From Bradyrhizobium sp. CB3481 (GTDB taxonomy: Bacteria; Pseudomonadota; Alphaproteobacteria; Rhizobiales; Xanthobacteraceae), in assembly GCF_029714305.1 (NCBI RefSeq), contig NZ_CP121647.1, forward strand, positions 1,880,501 to 1,944,500: a stretch of 64,000 nucleotides of DNA, written 5' to 3'. Position 1 is the stretch's first letter, and every line of letters starts with the position of its first letter. Positions 24,426-33,404 of the stretch are shown here, in pieces. Made by a program: the position numbers and the translations under genes. The notes under the pieces were generated by a model. It was not told where the DNA came from, did no database searches, and was given only the letters and a program-made list of their open reading frames with translations.

Positions 24426-25863
24426 TCAGGCGGCGCGGATGGCTGCAATCAGGCTCGGTTTGCCGACGATGTTCATCACCCGTGTGAGGTTATAGGCGAG
24501 AACATGCAGCGCCATCTCAGCGGCGACATTCCGTAGGCGCTTCATCAAGAAGTGGGTCGCACCCATACGGGCTTTGATCGTGCCGAAGGGATGCTCGACC
24601 GTCTCGCGCCGCGTCCGCATGGCGTCGGGATCGGAATCGAGTCGTCTCTGGACCTCCTCGACCACATGCTCATGCTCCCAGCGCTTGATGCGGCGCTCCT
24701 TGGACAGCGTACATTGGCTCTTGATCGCGCAGCCTTGGCACGCCGTTGCGACCAGTAACGGCGCAGCGTCATTCCATGCTCGACGTTGGTGTAGTGATAG
24801 GGCAGCAGCTGGCCGGATGGGCAGCGGTAGACGTCCTCATCAGGCAGGTAGGCGAAGTCCTGTTTGCCGAACCGGCCCTCCGCCTTGGCGTTCGACGTCA
24901 TGGGCTTGGGCAAGGTGACTGCAACGCCAGCCTCTTCGCAGGCTAATATCTCCTCTCCGTCGAAGTAGCCACGGTCGGCGACCGCCTCGAGTTTGTCCAC
25001 TTCGAGCACTTCTTTGGCTTGCTTCGACATCCGAGCAAGCTGCCCACGGTCGTTGCCTACGTTTATGACCTCGTGCGTAACGATCAGATGGTGTTCGGTG
25101 TCCACGGCGATCTGCACATTGTAGCCGACGACGCCCGATCCGCGTCCGCTGGTGGCCATCGAACGGGCATCCGGATCGGTGAGCGATATCTGCTGATCCG
25201 CCGTGTTGCGCATCTGCGCGTCAAGCACTTCCAGGCGGCTCATCTCCTGCTTCAGTCGAGCGATCTTTTCCTTGTCCTCGTCGTCTTGATGATGATCGCT
25301 TCCGAAGGCTCCTGCCGATCGGCGCTATCGAGTTGACGCAGATATCGACCGACGCTTTCCTCGATCTGCGCCATCCGCCTCGCCATCTTGGCATGTGTGA
25401 AGTTGCGATCGCGGCTGTTCACCGCCTTGAACTTGCTGCCGTCAATCGCGACGCTCGGGGTCTGCAACAGGCCCATTTGCCGGCATAGCGCAACGAACTT
25501 TGCGCAAACCTTCCGGATCGCCCCACCATTGTCCTTCCGGAAATCGGCGATCGTCTTGTGATCGGGAGCCAGGCGGCCGATCAGCCACATCACCTCGATA
25601 TTGCGGCATGCCTCACGTTCCAGGCGGCGACTTACCCGATTGAGATAACCGTAGATGTAAAGCTTCAGAAGGACTGCCGGATGATAGGACGGCCGGCGCG
25701 TCTCCTTGGCGATCACACGCTCAAACCCCATTCCATGCAGGTCGAGCGCCTCGACGAACACATCGATCACATGGACCGCGTTGTCCTCGCCTACCCAATC
25801 CTCCAGACATTCCGGTAAGAGCGTTAGCTGGGATCTGTCCGCGCCTTCAACGAAGCGTCCCAT
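24426..25863 (-). pseudogene. IS1182-family transposase, broken by two frameshifts
   Basis: Read from 25863 downward, three frames together give one complete transposase. The first part is MGRFVEGADRSQLTLLPECL, ending ADFRKDNGGAIRKVCAKFV and VAIDGSKFKAVNSRDRNFT. The second is ARLKQEMSRLEVLDAQMRNT to DRGYFDGEEILACEEAGV and YRCPSGQLLPY. The third is RRLDSDPDAMRTRRETVEHP to FGTIKARMG and HVLAYNLTRVMNI. The breaks lie near 25280 and 24757. The DDE catalytic parts are split, so the element is inactive. Terminal inverted repeats were not found by eye. Homologs of this family are about 450-500 residues. Confidence 0.85.
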
Positions 25864-26020
25864 CCGTATCCCCCATCAGGAAACGGAGGAATCGTACCCG
25901 ACTCGCGACTTTTCACACATGGGGTAATTCCGGGCTCGGAGCCATACTCAGGCTCTGGGAATCAGCTCTCCAGGACTCGATGAGGCCTACCTCAGGGCCT
26001 TGCAATGACGGAGAGAGGCA

Positions 26021-27057
26021 ATGGAGCACTATGTCGGATTAGACGTGTCGCTGAAACTGACTTCTATCTGCATCGTCGATCGAACGGGAAAGGTCGAGCG
26101 CGAAGGAGTAGTTACGTCCGACCCGGAGGCGATCGGGACGTTCATCAAATTGCATGCGCCACACGTCGTTCGGATTGGACTCGAGACCGGAGCAACGTCG
26201 ACATGGTTGTGGACCGAGCTGAATAAGATCGGATTACCCGTTATCTGTATTGACGCCAGGCATGCAAAGGCGGTTCTGAAGATGCAGATCAACAAGAGCG
26301 ACCGGAATGACGCTGCTGGCATAGCGCGTATCATGCAATGTGGTTGGTACAAGGAGATTTGCGTCAAAGATCTCGATAGTCATGCGACCAAAGCCCTTCT
26401 TGTCAGCCGAGCTCTGCTCGTCAAGATCAAGCGGGATATCGAAAATCAAATCCGGGGGCTCCTCAAGAATCTCGGGCTCGTCATCGGACGAGCAAAGATG
26501 AATATGTTTGCTGCGCGCGCCGCGCAGTTAGCCGAGGATCGATCAGAGCTTCTTGCCGCGGTAGATCCATTGCTGAAGGCACGCGAGGCCGTCGAGCAAC
26601 AGATTGCGGACCTTGACCGCAAGGTGCTGCGGCTGGCTCGCAATAATGCTCAGGCGCGACGGTTCATGACGGCTCCTGGCATCGGCCCGGTCACGGTCCT
26701 TTGCTTCCTTGCGACGATCGATGACCCCGCTCGCTTCAAGAGATCACGAAGCGTCGGAGCCTACGCAGGGCTGACGACCCGCCGATACGCATCGGCGAGA
26801 TTGACTGGACGGGCCGAATCTCGAAATGCGGCGATAAGATGCTGCGTAGTTACCTCTACGAGGCGGCTAATGTGCTGCTCACACGCGTAGCAAAATGGTC
26901 AGCACTCAAAGCCTGGGGCATTCGGCTTGCGAAACGAAGCGGGCTACGCAAAGCCAGGGTTGCGGTTGCCCGAAAACTTGCTGTCATTCTGCATCGGATG
27001 TGGATCGATGGTACCGAATTTAGATGGTCAAAGGACGCTGCTGATCAGCCTGCATAA
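26021..27057 (+). pseudogene. IS110-family transposase, single frameshift
   Basis: The N-terminal RuvC-like DEDD domain is intact: MEHYVGLDVSLKLTSICIVD, VRIGLETGATSTWLW, INKSDRNDAAGIARIM. The C-terminal transposase_20 part has RFMTAPGIGPVTVLCFLATI and [13 protein letters not shown]. The frame then breaks near 26800, and the neighbouring frame continues [30 protein letters not shown] to the stop at 27057. One lost G in a GG pair explains it. This domain carries the catalytic serine, so the split probably inactivates the enzyme. The element sits just after the IS1182 relic. Confidence 0.85.
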
Positions 27058-27237
27058 AGGATAACGAGTTCCCGCCGAACAGCGGGAGTGAACGTCCCTG
27101 CCGGGACGCTGGCGTTGGTGAGATCGCCCCGGGCTTTGCGGTGCTCGAGAGGGCAAAGCGCGCTTCACACATTGATCCGCTAACGTCATCTTACGCCATC
27201 ATGCGGAGGGCACGTCCCTACCGCGGAGAGAACCATG
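27058..27237 (+). other. Non-coding 3' end of the IS110-type element with stable hairpins
   Basis: The 180 bases after the transposase carry no credible frame but show hairpins: CCCGC-6-GCGGG starting at 27071 and CGTCCC-4-GGGACG starting at 27093. IS110/IS1111 elements carry a structured bridge RNA in a non-coding end, so this stretch is a candidate. It is shown only by position and hairpins. Confidence 0.35.
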
Positions 27238-27769
27238 GACCCGGCAAGGATGTTCAAGGAGAGCTTGACCTCACACCCGGAATTAGAGAACAGCCAGGGT
27301 CAAAAGACGACATGCCCGATGACCGACTCAGGTCGGCTTTGCAGTCTAATTGCAAGCCCGGACGCGAAGAGGGGAAGAGAAAAAGCCCCCGGAGATGATC
27401 CCTCCGGGGCCTCTTGGGTCGCCCGGATTGGGTACATCCGCCAATCTACGCCATACTCTGCTCGACATCTCGCCCCGCAATAGTGATCACTATGTGGTGG
27501 CGATCCTCGCTAAGGTGATCTTGTTATCACGTGAGGAGCCCAAACCTCTGCCGATTACAACCTTCTTCTTGCGCATGGTCCAACTGCAGCACTAACATCA
27601 GCTCACTTAACGGGATCCACTCCGGTGCGTGGTCCCGCCGCGGGCCACCCCGCGCAAATGCACTCGGCAACCAAGTGCGGCAAGTCATGCGCACATGCGC
27701 TCTGGCGGAAAGAAAGAGGGAAAAAACCTCAGCCGGGAGTTGAGGGAACGATCCAATACATCCGGCCGA
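27238..27769. other. Gene-poor stretch
   Basis: About 530 bases with overlapping short frames in all phases but no family motif or ribosome site. The only structured element recognised is the minus-strand terminator at 27378-27411. Confidence 0.5.
27378..27411 (-). terminator. Intrinsic terminator (minus strand)
   Basis: An 8-bp perfect stem CCCCGGAG/CTCCGGGG with a 7-base loop. Read on the minus strand it is followed by GC and a TTTTT run. It implies transcription entering from the right, possibly from the small gene at 27770-27928. Confidence 0.7.
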
Positions 27770-27928
27770 TTAGCGGACCCACCAGGCTACTACGGCGCAG
27801 GCTAAGCCCGTCACTAAGAGGCCAGCAGCAGTTACGGCAACCAAATCAATCGACCAAGGGTGGCCGCCTTCGCCGATTATATCGAAGTGAAGAGAGCGAT
27901 TTTCGTCGCGATATGTCTGAAGGCGCAT
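27770..27928 (-). CDS. Small single-span membrane protein, hypothetical
   Basis: 52 residues: MRLQTYRDENRSLHFDIIGE, then a short loop, then a C-terminal membrane span (SIDLVAVTAAGLLVTGLACAVVAWWV). A GAGGAG site lies 12 bases before the ATG. A longer version starting at TTG 27958 is possible. An intrinsic terminator in the right orientation lies 360 bases downstream. I recognise no family; it is a plausible but unproven gene. Confidence 0.4.
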   Translation of the reverse strand: MRLQTYRDENRSLHFDIIGEGGHPWSIDLVAVTAAGLLVTGLACAVVAWWVR

Positions 27929-28726
27929 GGCAGCAGCGCGCTCCTCGCGCGCGTTCAATCGGCTGCTGCCACAACAGTTCCTCGCCGCCAGAATTTTCCG
28001 GGACTCTGGGGATACGCCCCTCCCGCGAAATGGAGATGGCCCCTGGGTGAGTGGAGCCGACTCCCGCTCACCGCGGACAGGCCGACAGCGAGCGCTCCGC
28101 CGCTAACCGGGAGATCTCCAACGCCCGCGAACGCAGCATCACGCGGTCGGCAGCGGAGAATGACTCTGAAGCCGGCTACCTAAAAGTGAGCCGCTCTGAC
28201 CTAGCACGAAACGTTTGACCCGAAGGGCGGTGATGTCTCTGCACCAAGAGCCCCAGCTCCGGTGGGGGGCTGAGGGAGCCAAGGCGCCTGGAGGCAAGCC
28301 TTGCGTGTGACCAGCACAAAGGACCGCGCCGAAAATCACAGCACCGGCCAGCCTTCGCTCGCTACAACAAAAGTAAGCGCGTACATCTCTAGCGGAACCC
28401 GGCGACTGCACCGACATTGGTTTCGGACGCATTGAATTGCGGCACCGCCCCAAGTGCGACAAGATCCGGTAGTTTGTGAGAACCACCTAGACCGGCCACT
28501 CGTTAGGAAAGGGCCTGCGGTTGAGAGGCGGTGGCGCACCTTGCGCGGCCTGTACAGCATCAATGCGACAGACCCGGACGATTGAAGGTGCCCCGCAAGG
28601 CCTACGGGTTCACCAGCTAGACTCGCCTCACGCTCTGGAGCCGGAGTGCAAGCCGTACACAGCGCGGTTACGAGAACCTCTTCCATCTACTTACGTTCCG
28701 GTTACGGGAACAACGAGGAGGTTGGG
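27929..28726. other. Gene-poor stretch with dispersed repeat
   Basis: About 800 bases. It contains copy 1 of repeat B (28232-28377) and otherwise no recognisable gene. Several open frames exist but carry repeat-derived or low-complexity sequence. Confidence 0.5.
28232..28377 (+). repeat. Dispersed repeat B, copy 1
   Basis: About 146 bases starting GATGTCTCTGCACCAAGAGC and ending near ACAACAAAAGT. The second, diverged copy is at 39853-40004 in the same orientation, 11.6 kb away. Confidence 0.8.
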
Positions 28727-28948
28727 ATGGCCGTCAACATACCCACTGGCGACAATGCTAGGAAAGGCGCTGGGAAGAAGCGCTCGCAGACCAAAACGAA
28801 GATCGGCGGTGCGACCGGCTGGACCAAGCGCAGCAAGACGTCCGGCGAGTTCATGGCGGTCAAAAATTCAGCCACGAAAAAGAAGGCTTCCAAAAAATTC
28901 AAGGGCTTCCGCGTCGAGAAGAAAGCCAAAGAAGCGCGTTCTCGGTAA
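28727..28948 (+). CDS. Small basic protein, hypothetical
   Basis: 73 residues, very rich in Lys and Arg: MAVNIPTGDNARKGAGKKRS, GATGWTKRSKTSGEFMAVKN, KKKASKKFKGFRVEKKAKEA. The start at ATG 28727 has a textbook GAGGAG site 6 bases upstream; the frame is open further but without such a site. I recall close relatives as conserved small proteins in Bradyrhizobium-like genomes. The charge suggests nucleic-acid binding, which is inference. It is one of the few intact genes in this stretch. Confidence 0.7.
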   Translation: MAVNIPTGDNARKGAGKKRSQTKTKIGGATGWTKRSKTSGEFMAVKNSATKKKASKKFKGFRVEKKAKEARSR

Positions 28949-28988
28949 CGCGCGCTATGGAGAGGGACGCCTTATCCTGATCGCGTTG

Positions 28989-29153
28989 ATGGTCGGGTCG
29001 CTGGCGGTCGCGGCCCTTGCTGCATTCATTGTCCTCGACGAGCGGCTCATTCCCCGCGTACCGCAGAGGGTCCCAAGCGTAGTGAGCCCGCCCCGCGCTG
29101 ATCCGCGGCGTCAACCCACGTGCTACCACCAGAAACGAAGACCCATTGAATAG
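28989..29153 (+). CDS. Possible small membrane protein
   Basis: 54 residues from ATG 28989: a membrane span (MVGSLAVAALAAFIVLDERL) then a Pro/Arg-rich tail (VPQRVPSVVSPPRADPRR). The hydrophobic run extends a few residues upstream in frame, so the real start may be an alternative codon near 28977. The ribosome site is weak. It follows the basic protein by 40 bases. Could be spurious. Confidence 0.3.
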   Translation: MVGSLAVAALAAFIVLDERLIPRVPQRVPSVVSPPRADPRRQPTCYHQKRRPIE

Positions 29154-29230
29154 GAACGATCCAGACCAGGGTCCATTCAGCGGCTTCCTGCGGTCGCTCC
29201 AGGTTAATCCGCCGAGCGTCCACCGTCTCC

Positions 29231-29244
29231 TTGATCTGCATCAA
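29231..29244. promoter_or_regulatory. FixK/FNR-type box before the phasin-like gene
   Basis: TTGATCTGCATCAA, 61 bases before ATG 29305. This is consistent with an activator site near -41.5 of a promoter. Confidence 0.8.
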
Positions 29245-29304
29245 GCCCTCCGCGGTGTCTCGTGAAAGCGTTGGGCGGGTGGAGGATTAAAAGGAGAACA
29301 GTTC

Positions 29305-29780
29305 ATGTCTCTCGACTTCTTGGAGACCAAACCTCGCGCCTTCAATCCTATCGCCGCCTCTGGGCTAACCAAAGAGGCCCTCGACGGGGCAAACGCAGCC
29401 TTGAAATCATTGGCCACCTGGCAATTGCTGACACAAACCAGAAAAATGGCGAGCGGCGCGTCCTCGACCAGATGGCTGTGGCCGCGAAGACACTCGGGTG
29501 GCCAGCGCAGGTCGTCGATGCCGCCCGCTCACAGCTAAAAAATGTTGCCGAGATGCAAGTTGAAACGATGGATCTAATGATGGACGCCTGGGAAGAGCAG
29601 CTCAAATTGCCGAACCCGACAGCGTCGCCAGCGGGGATGCTGTCAAAGTTAACTTCGTCGCCGAGCCTCACATCAACCGCAGCCGGAACACCGAACCCAA
29701 TCGAAGTGTGGATGAAACTAGCGGAGCAGTGGCAACGAACGTGGACCGACACGTTCAGCGCGACTGGCAAGCGCCAATAA
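29305..29780 (+). pseudogene. Phasin-like protein with one frameshift
   Basis: The N-terminus reads MSLDFLETKPRAFNPIAASG, then LTKEALDGANAALKSLATWQ, after an AGGAG site. At about 29432 the frame breaks, and the next phase continues ADTNQKNGERRVLDQMAVAA and LGWPAQVVDAARSQLKNVAE to MDAWEEQLKLPNP and the stop at 29780. Restoring one G in the TTG|CTG stretch joins them into about 158 residues. The amphipathic helices and length resemble PHA-granule phasins, though the family call is tentative. The FixK box upstream links it to the low-oxygen set. It may be a real mutation or a sequencing error. Confidence 0.55.
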
Positions 29781-29928
29781 GCAGGAACTATGCGGTAACC
29801 ATGCGTCAGCGACGCCCCGCAATCTGTGCCGGTTTGCCTGCCGCGCGCGGGCCGGCGGATCTCGCTTGTTGACGAGAACGTCAGCGAGAGCGTTTACGGC
29901 GGAAAGGTCACAAGATTGCTGGCCCTTC

Positions 29929-30108
29929 ATGCGAGGTCCGAACAAGCGCATGCTCGACGTTCAGGACCCCGCGCTATCGGGCACCAAGGTCGGGGTTCTC
30001 GGGCATGTGCTGTATGATGAGGCGAAGAAAGATCGGACAGTGATCGTCAGGAAGAACGACTGGAAGAAGAGTCTCTCGTTCGAGTACAGGAGCAAAGCAG
30101 ATGAGTGA
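29929..30108 (+). CDS. Short hypothetical protein overlapping the DUF1269 gene
   Basis: 59 residues (MRGPNKRMLDVQDPALSGTK, then VGVLGHVLYDEAKKDRTVIV). It overlaps the next gene's start by 8 bases, which would fit coupling. No ribosome site or family is seen. It may be a relic. Confidence 0.25.
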   Translation: MRGPNKRMLDVQDPALSGTKVGVLGHVLYDEAKKDRTVIVRKNDWKKSLSFEYRSKADE

Positions 30109-30619
30109 TCTTGTCGTAATTGCATTTCCGACCGAGACGAAGGCTGAGGAGGTTCGCCAGAAATTGCTCGCCATGCAGACGGAGTATTTGATCGAACTCG
30201 GCGATGCCGTGATAGCGGTGAAAGACAGCAATGGAAACATCAAGCTAAATCAATTGATCAACACCACGGCTGCGGGTGCGGCTACTGGCGCCTTTTGGGG
30301 CACTTTGATTGGTCTGATCTTTTTGATGCCGCTAGCCGGTGCTGCCCTTGGCGCGGCCTCCGGCACACTCGGCGGATATTTGACGGATGTCGGCATCAAC
30401 GACAAATGGATGAAAGAGACCGCTGCCGCCGTTCAACCCGGAACCGCAGCGCTCTTCGTACTGGTTCGCAAAGTCACAGCGGACAAGGTTCTTGAGAGGC
30501 TCAAAGGCGAAGGCGGCACGGTGCTAAAGACTTCTCTCGACCACACTAAGGAAGCCGCCTTGCAAGCGGCTCTAGCAGAGGTCAAAGCGGCGGTACCGCC
30601 TGATTTGCCACGCGTTTAG
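30101..30619 (+). CDS. DUF1269-family membrane protein
   Basis: 172 residues. MSDLVVIAFPTETKAEEVRQ and LIELGDAVIAVKDSNGNIKLNQ form the ferredoxin-like front. A glycine/alanine-rich central hydrophobic hairpin follows (AAGAATGAFWGTLIGLIFLMPLAGAALGAASGTLGGY). The end reads WMKETAAAVQPGTAALFVLVRKVTADKV and LKTSLDHTKEAALQAAL. This is the full DUF1269 layout; members are stress-linked membrane-associated proteins of unknown action. No FixK box lies immediately upstream, but the phasin-like gene, 320 bases before it, has one. Confidence 0.85.
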   Translation: MSDLVVIAFPTETKAEEVRQKLLAMQTEYLIELGDAVIAVKDSNGNIKLNQLINTTAAGAATGAFWGTLIGLIFLMPLAGAALGAASGTLGGYLTDVGINDKWMKETAAAVQPGTAALFVLVRKVTADKVLERLKGEGGTVLKTSLDHTKEAALQAALAEVKAAVPPDLPRV

Positions 30620-30965
30620 CGACCGATTCCGGCCTCGTCGACGCTGCCAGCCACATCAAGGGCATCATTCCTGATCAATGGCGAGGCGGTGATCGCCCGC
30701 GGTTCGTCACCAGTGCGTAGCATAAGGGTGACGAGGGGAGCATCTTTCTATACGACACGATAGGGGTGATTGTCCCAATGCCGACGCGCAGACTGCAATG
30801 CACTATTTGATCTGGCGCTAGAGTTCAGCGAAAAAACTAGCAACTCGAAGGCTGCCAGCGCGCTCGCGGCGGAAATCACTCACTCGGGTGAGAAGATTAG
30901 CAACCCTGCAACTTGGTCAACCGCCTAATGATCATGTGGCTAAACCCCGCCAGCAGGGCCGATAC
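30620..30965. other. Intergenic stretch
   Basis: 346 bases after DUF1269 with no gene, repeat or box that I can recognise. Confidence 0.5.
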
Positions 30966-31088
30966 ATCCCTCTAACTGCTTGCCTCGAAGAAACACAGTT
31001 CGAGGAGTAAACCCGCCGCGACCATCGAGCCATCTCTGAATTGGTGACGGATACATCGAGTACAGCATCCGAGTAGTTCCAGGGTTTG
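30966..31088 (-). pseudogene. 3' fragment of a ClpP-like exported protein (copy a)
   Basis: The minus strand encodes VTNPGTTRMLYSMYPSPIQR, then WLDGRGGFTPRTVFLRGKQ. This is almost identical to the last 45 residues of the intact gene at 39245-39679. The catalytic half is absent. The fragment abuts the outer-membrane protein relic on the opposite strand, marking a rearrangement junction near 31090. Confidence 0.8.
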
Positions 31089-31101
31089 TAACGGTACGCC
31101 T

Positions 31102-31638
31102 CTTCCCAAAATCCCGTGCAGCATGACGGTGGCCAGATCGGCTATCGCTGGCAGGCGGGCACCTGGGTGTTCGGCCTGGAAGCTCAGGGCGATTGGGCGG
31201 ATCTCAGCCACACTCGCGTCAGCCTACTCGATCCTACGCTCTCCACTCGCATCAAAACCAATGGCATCGGCCTCTTTGCCGGCCAGATCGGCTGCTACGC
31301 CTGGAACGCAGCGCTCCTCTACGTAAAGGGCGGCGCGGCGGTGACAAGCAAGCGCTTTGGCATCCTCGATAACCTAACCGGCTTTGAGCTGGCCGCGGCA
31401 AGCTCGACCCGTTGGGTCGGAGTCGTGGGTGTTGGATTTGAGTATGGCTTCGCATCGAATTGGTCGGTCGCTCTCGAGTACGACCAATGTTCATGGGCGA
31501 TGCCAATAACTCATTCACGATTGTCGATCCGCGTATTGCCGGCTTTGCCAACCGGATCAGCCAAGACGTCGATATGGTCACGCTGCGCCTCAATTACGCT
31601 TTGGTGGCTATGGCGGACCAGTGGTGGCCCGCTATTGA
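31102..31638 (+). pseudogene. Outer-membrane beta-barrel protein (Omp25/Omp31-like) relic
   Basis: The reading frame starts in the middle of a barrel: GGQIGYRWQAGTWVFGLEAQ, GDWADLSHTR, WNAALLYVKGGAAVTSKRF, WVGVVGVGFEYGFASNWSVA. The frame breaks near 31483 (then MFMGDANNSFTIVDPRIAGF, ISQDVDMVTLRLNY) and again near 31593, after which FGGYGGPVVARY and a stop complete a normal barrel end with a terminal aromatic. The signal peptide and first strands are missing. A strong terminator follows at 31665. So it is a 5'-truncated, twice-frameshifted relic of the Hbp/Omp31 family. Confidence 0.8.
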
Positions 31639-31664
31639 GCTACGCCTTGTCTCAAACGAACGTG

Positions 31665-31697
31665 AAAGCCCTTGGGAGTGCCCAAGGGCTTTTGTTT
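31665..31697 (+). terminator. Intrinsic terminator after the Omp relic
   Basis: A 12-bp perfect stem (AAAGCCCTTGGG / CCCAAGGGCTTT) with a 4-base loop, followed by TGTTT. It was presumably the terminator of the once-functional outer-membrane protein gene. Confidence 0.85.
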
Positions 31698-32026
31698 GGG
31701 CGCGGCGGAAGGCTGCGCGATGCGGCCCTTTTGGCAGCTGAATTGTAACTGCAAGGAGAGCAGTTGCTTGCGTTCCCAGCGGTGCGGCAGGGCCTGCCCC
31801 ACAGTTCTAAGAATGGTGCGCCTTCCGTCGACGACCACCACCAATCTAGCCCTGCTCGAACTCCGATAGGAGAGAGGAAAAGCTGTCGATGACGCCAGCA
31901 GCTCTACCAGCTCGTTCTTCGCAAATGGAGCGGAGGCTGTCGTAGGTCTCGGCACTGTAACTGGATCGAACAGCGGGTGCTAAATAACCGGCAGCCGACG
32001 CGCGTCTTGCGCGCCCAGATAATGCC

Positions 32027-32556
32027 ACGAACCTAGCGGTTCTGTTGTTTCTGGATCTGTCAGAAGCAACGTCTGCAGTGCGCATTACGAATGATCGAGG
32101 CGGCTTGATTGCGGCTTACATCCTCAAGTACGAGCGCCTCGTTTCATCGGGCGAATCCGTCATCATCGATGGTCTCTGTGCCTCGGCGTGCACCATGGTT
32201 CTCAGCGCGCTCCCTTCCGACAGGATTTTGCGTAACATCACGCGCGAGGCTTGGATCCATGCGGCTTGGAATTACGGCGCCAACGGGCGTGCCTTCACCT
32301 CCGAAGCAACTTGATGCTATACTCGAGGTATCCGTCGCCGGTGCGACGCTGGATTACTCGCAGAGGTGGATTGAGTCCTCGCACGATTTTTCTAAGCGGC
32401 AGGCCCTTGCAAGAGATGTATCGACCATGCTGGGCAACAATGAATTGGCAATCCCAGTCTCCGCTCGCTCTAAAGCCACGAGAACGCGTCAGCGCACATG
32501 CGCGATCCACCAGACGGGTTCTCCTCTTCAACCTCAGAGGAGGTGTGGCGGGCTAA
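32027..32556 (+). pseudogene. ClpP-like exported protein, frameshifted (copy b)
   Basis: Reads NLAVLLFLDLSEATSA (signal-peptide remnant), VRITNDRGGLIAAYILKYER, VIIDGLCASACTMVLSALPS and WIHAAWNYGANGRAF. It breaks near 32311, and the next phase continues LMLYSRYPSPVRRW, RRGGLSPRTIFLSGRPLQEM. The nucleophile Ser (CASACT) and the His (WIHAAW) are both still present, so the break is recent or the family tolerates it. A C-terminal extension of about 45 residues runs into the terminator at 32555. It is paralogous to 39245-39679. Confidence 0.78.
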
Positions 32557-32584
32557 AAAAGAGGCCGACACAAGGTCTGTCGGC
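32555..32584 (-). terminator. Intrinsic terminator of the glycine-rich gene (minus strand)
   Basis: Stem GCCGACA/TGTCGGC with a 7-base loop. On the minus strand it is followed by CTC and TTTTTT. It lies 29 bases beyond the stop of the gene at 32613-33185. Confidence 0.8.
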
Positions 32585-32612
32585 ACGGGGATGAGCCCGC
32601 CAATATCAGCCC

Positions 32613-33185
32613 TCAATAGTACGTATAGCCGTACGATTCATAGCAGACGTTCACGTACTGATAGCCGTCCCATACCACGCAGCCATTGTAGCCCGAATAG
32701 CCATACGGATAACCCCAAGCGCCGGCAGCGACGATGCCGGCAGCAATCGGCCAGCCCCATCCGCCCCAACCATAGCGGCCCCAACCCGGACGGTAGCCGG
32801 CCCACCCGCCACCCCAGCCAGGACGACCCCAACCGGGACGGCCTGCGACACCCAACCCGGGACGACCTGCGATCGGGCCAGCGGCTCCCCAGCCGGGTCG
32901 TCCTACAATGCCGACGTTCCTAAACCCGCCACCGGCTAAGCCTCCACGGTATCCGCCGCCTGCAAATCCTGCGCCCCGGAAGCCTCCGCCCCCCACCATT
33001 CCACCTCGGAAGCCACCGCCGCCAAATCCACCACTCCGGAAGCCTCCACCCCCCGCAAAGCCGCCACCAGCAAAGCCACCACCTCGGCCGCCGCCGAACC
33101 TTGCGGACGCCTCATATGAAGTCAACGTCAACACCGCGCCGGTGAGGGCGATACAGCCCAGAGCGGCCAAGAGCTTCTTACGCAT
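32613..33185 (-). CDS. Glycine-rich exported protein
   Basis: 190 residues. A signal peptide (MRKKLLAALGCIALTGAVLTL, cleavage after ASA) is followed by about 70 residues of GGGF/GGGY repeats. Next comes a Trp/Gly/Tyr stretch (GRPGWGRPGWGGGWAGYRPG), then a hydrophobic turn (WPIAAGIVAAGAWGYPYGY), then a short cysteine-bearing tail (NGCVVWDGYQYVNVCYESYG). I know it as a common Bradyrhizobiaceae type of surface or periplasmic protein without assigned function. It has its own terminator. It forms a group with 33405-33782 and the relic at 38387. Confidence 0.75.
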   Translation of the reverse strand: MRKKLLAALGCIALTGAVLTLTSYEASARFGGGRGGGFAGGGFAGGGGFRSGGFGGGGFRGGMVGGGGFRGAGFAGGGYRGGLAGGGFRNVGIVGRPGWGAAGPIAGRPGLGVAGRPGWGRPGWGGGWAGYRPGWGRYGWGGWGWPIAAGIVAAGAWGYPYGYSGYNGCVVWDGYQYVNVCYESYGYTYY

Positions 33186-33404
33186 AGCACTCTCCTGTCA
33201 GGTTGAGTTTTATAGGCGCTCTGCGTTGATGCCGAGCGATTCGTAAATTGCGTGAGCGGCTGGCGGTTCCCTAAGCCGCCACCGACTTTGCGAAGGCGCA
33301 AGTAGAATCCATGCACCGCGATGCAAGGCACAAGTACAGTCCGCACACTTGTGCTGACGATGCGTCCTTCACCGTCGAGCACCCGTGCCGCCGATTTGCG
33401 CCAC

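Noticed and set aside
32900..33130. Tandem-repeat array in the glycine-rich gene
   Set aside because: The periodicity follows GGGF codons of a coding sequence rather than a non-coding array.
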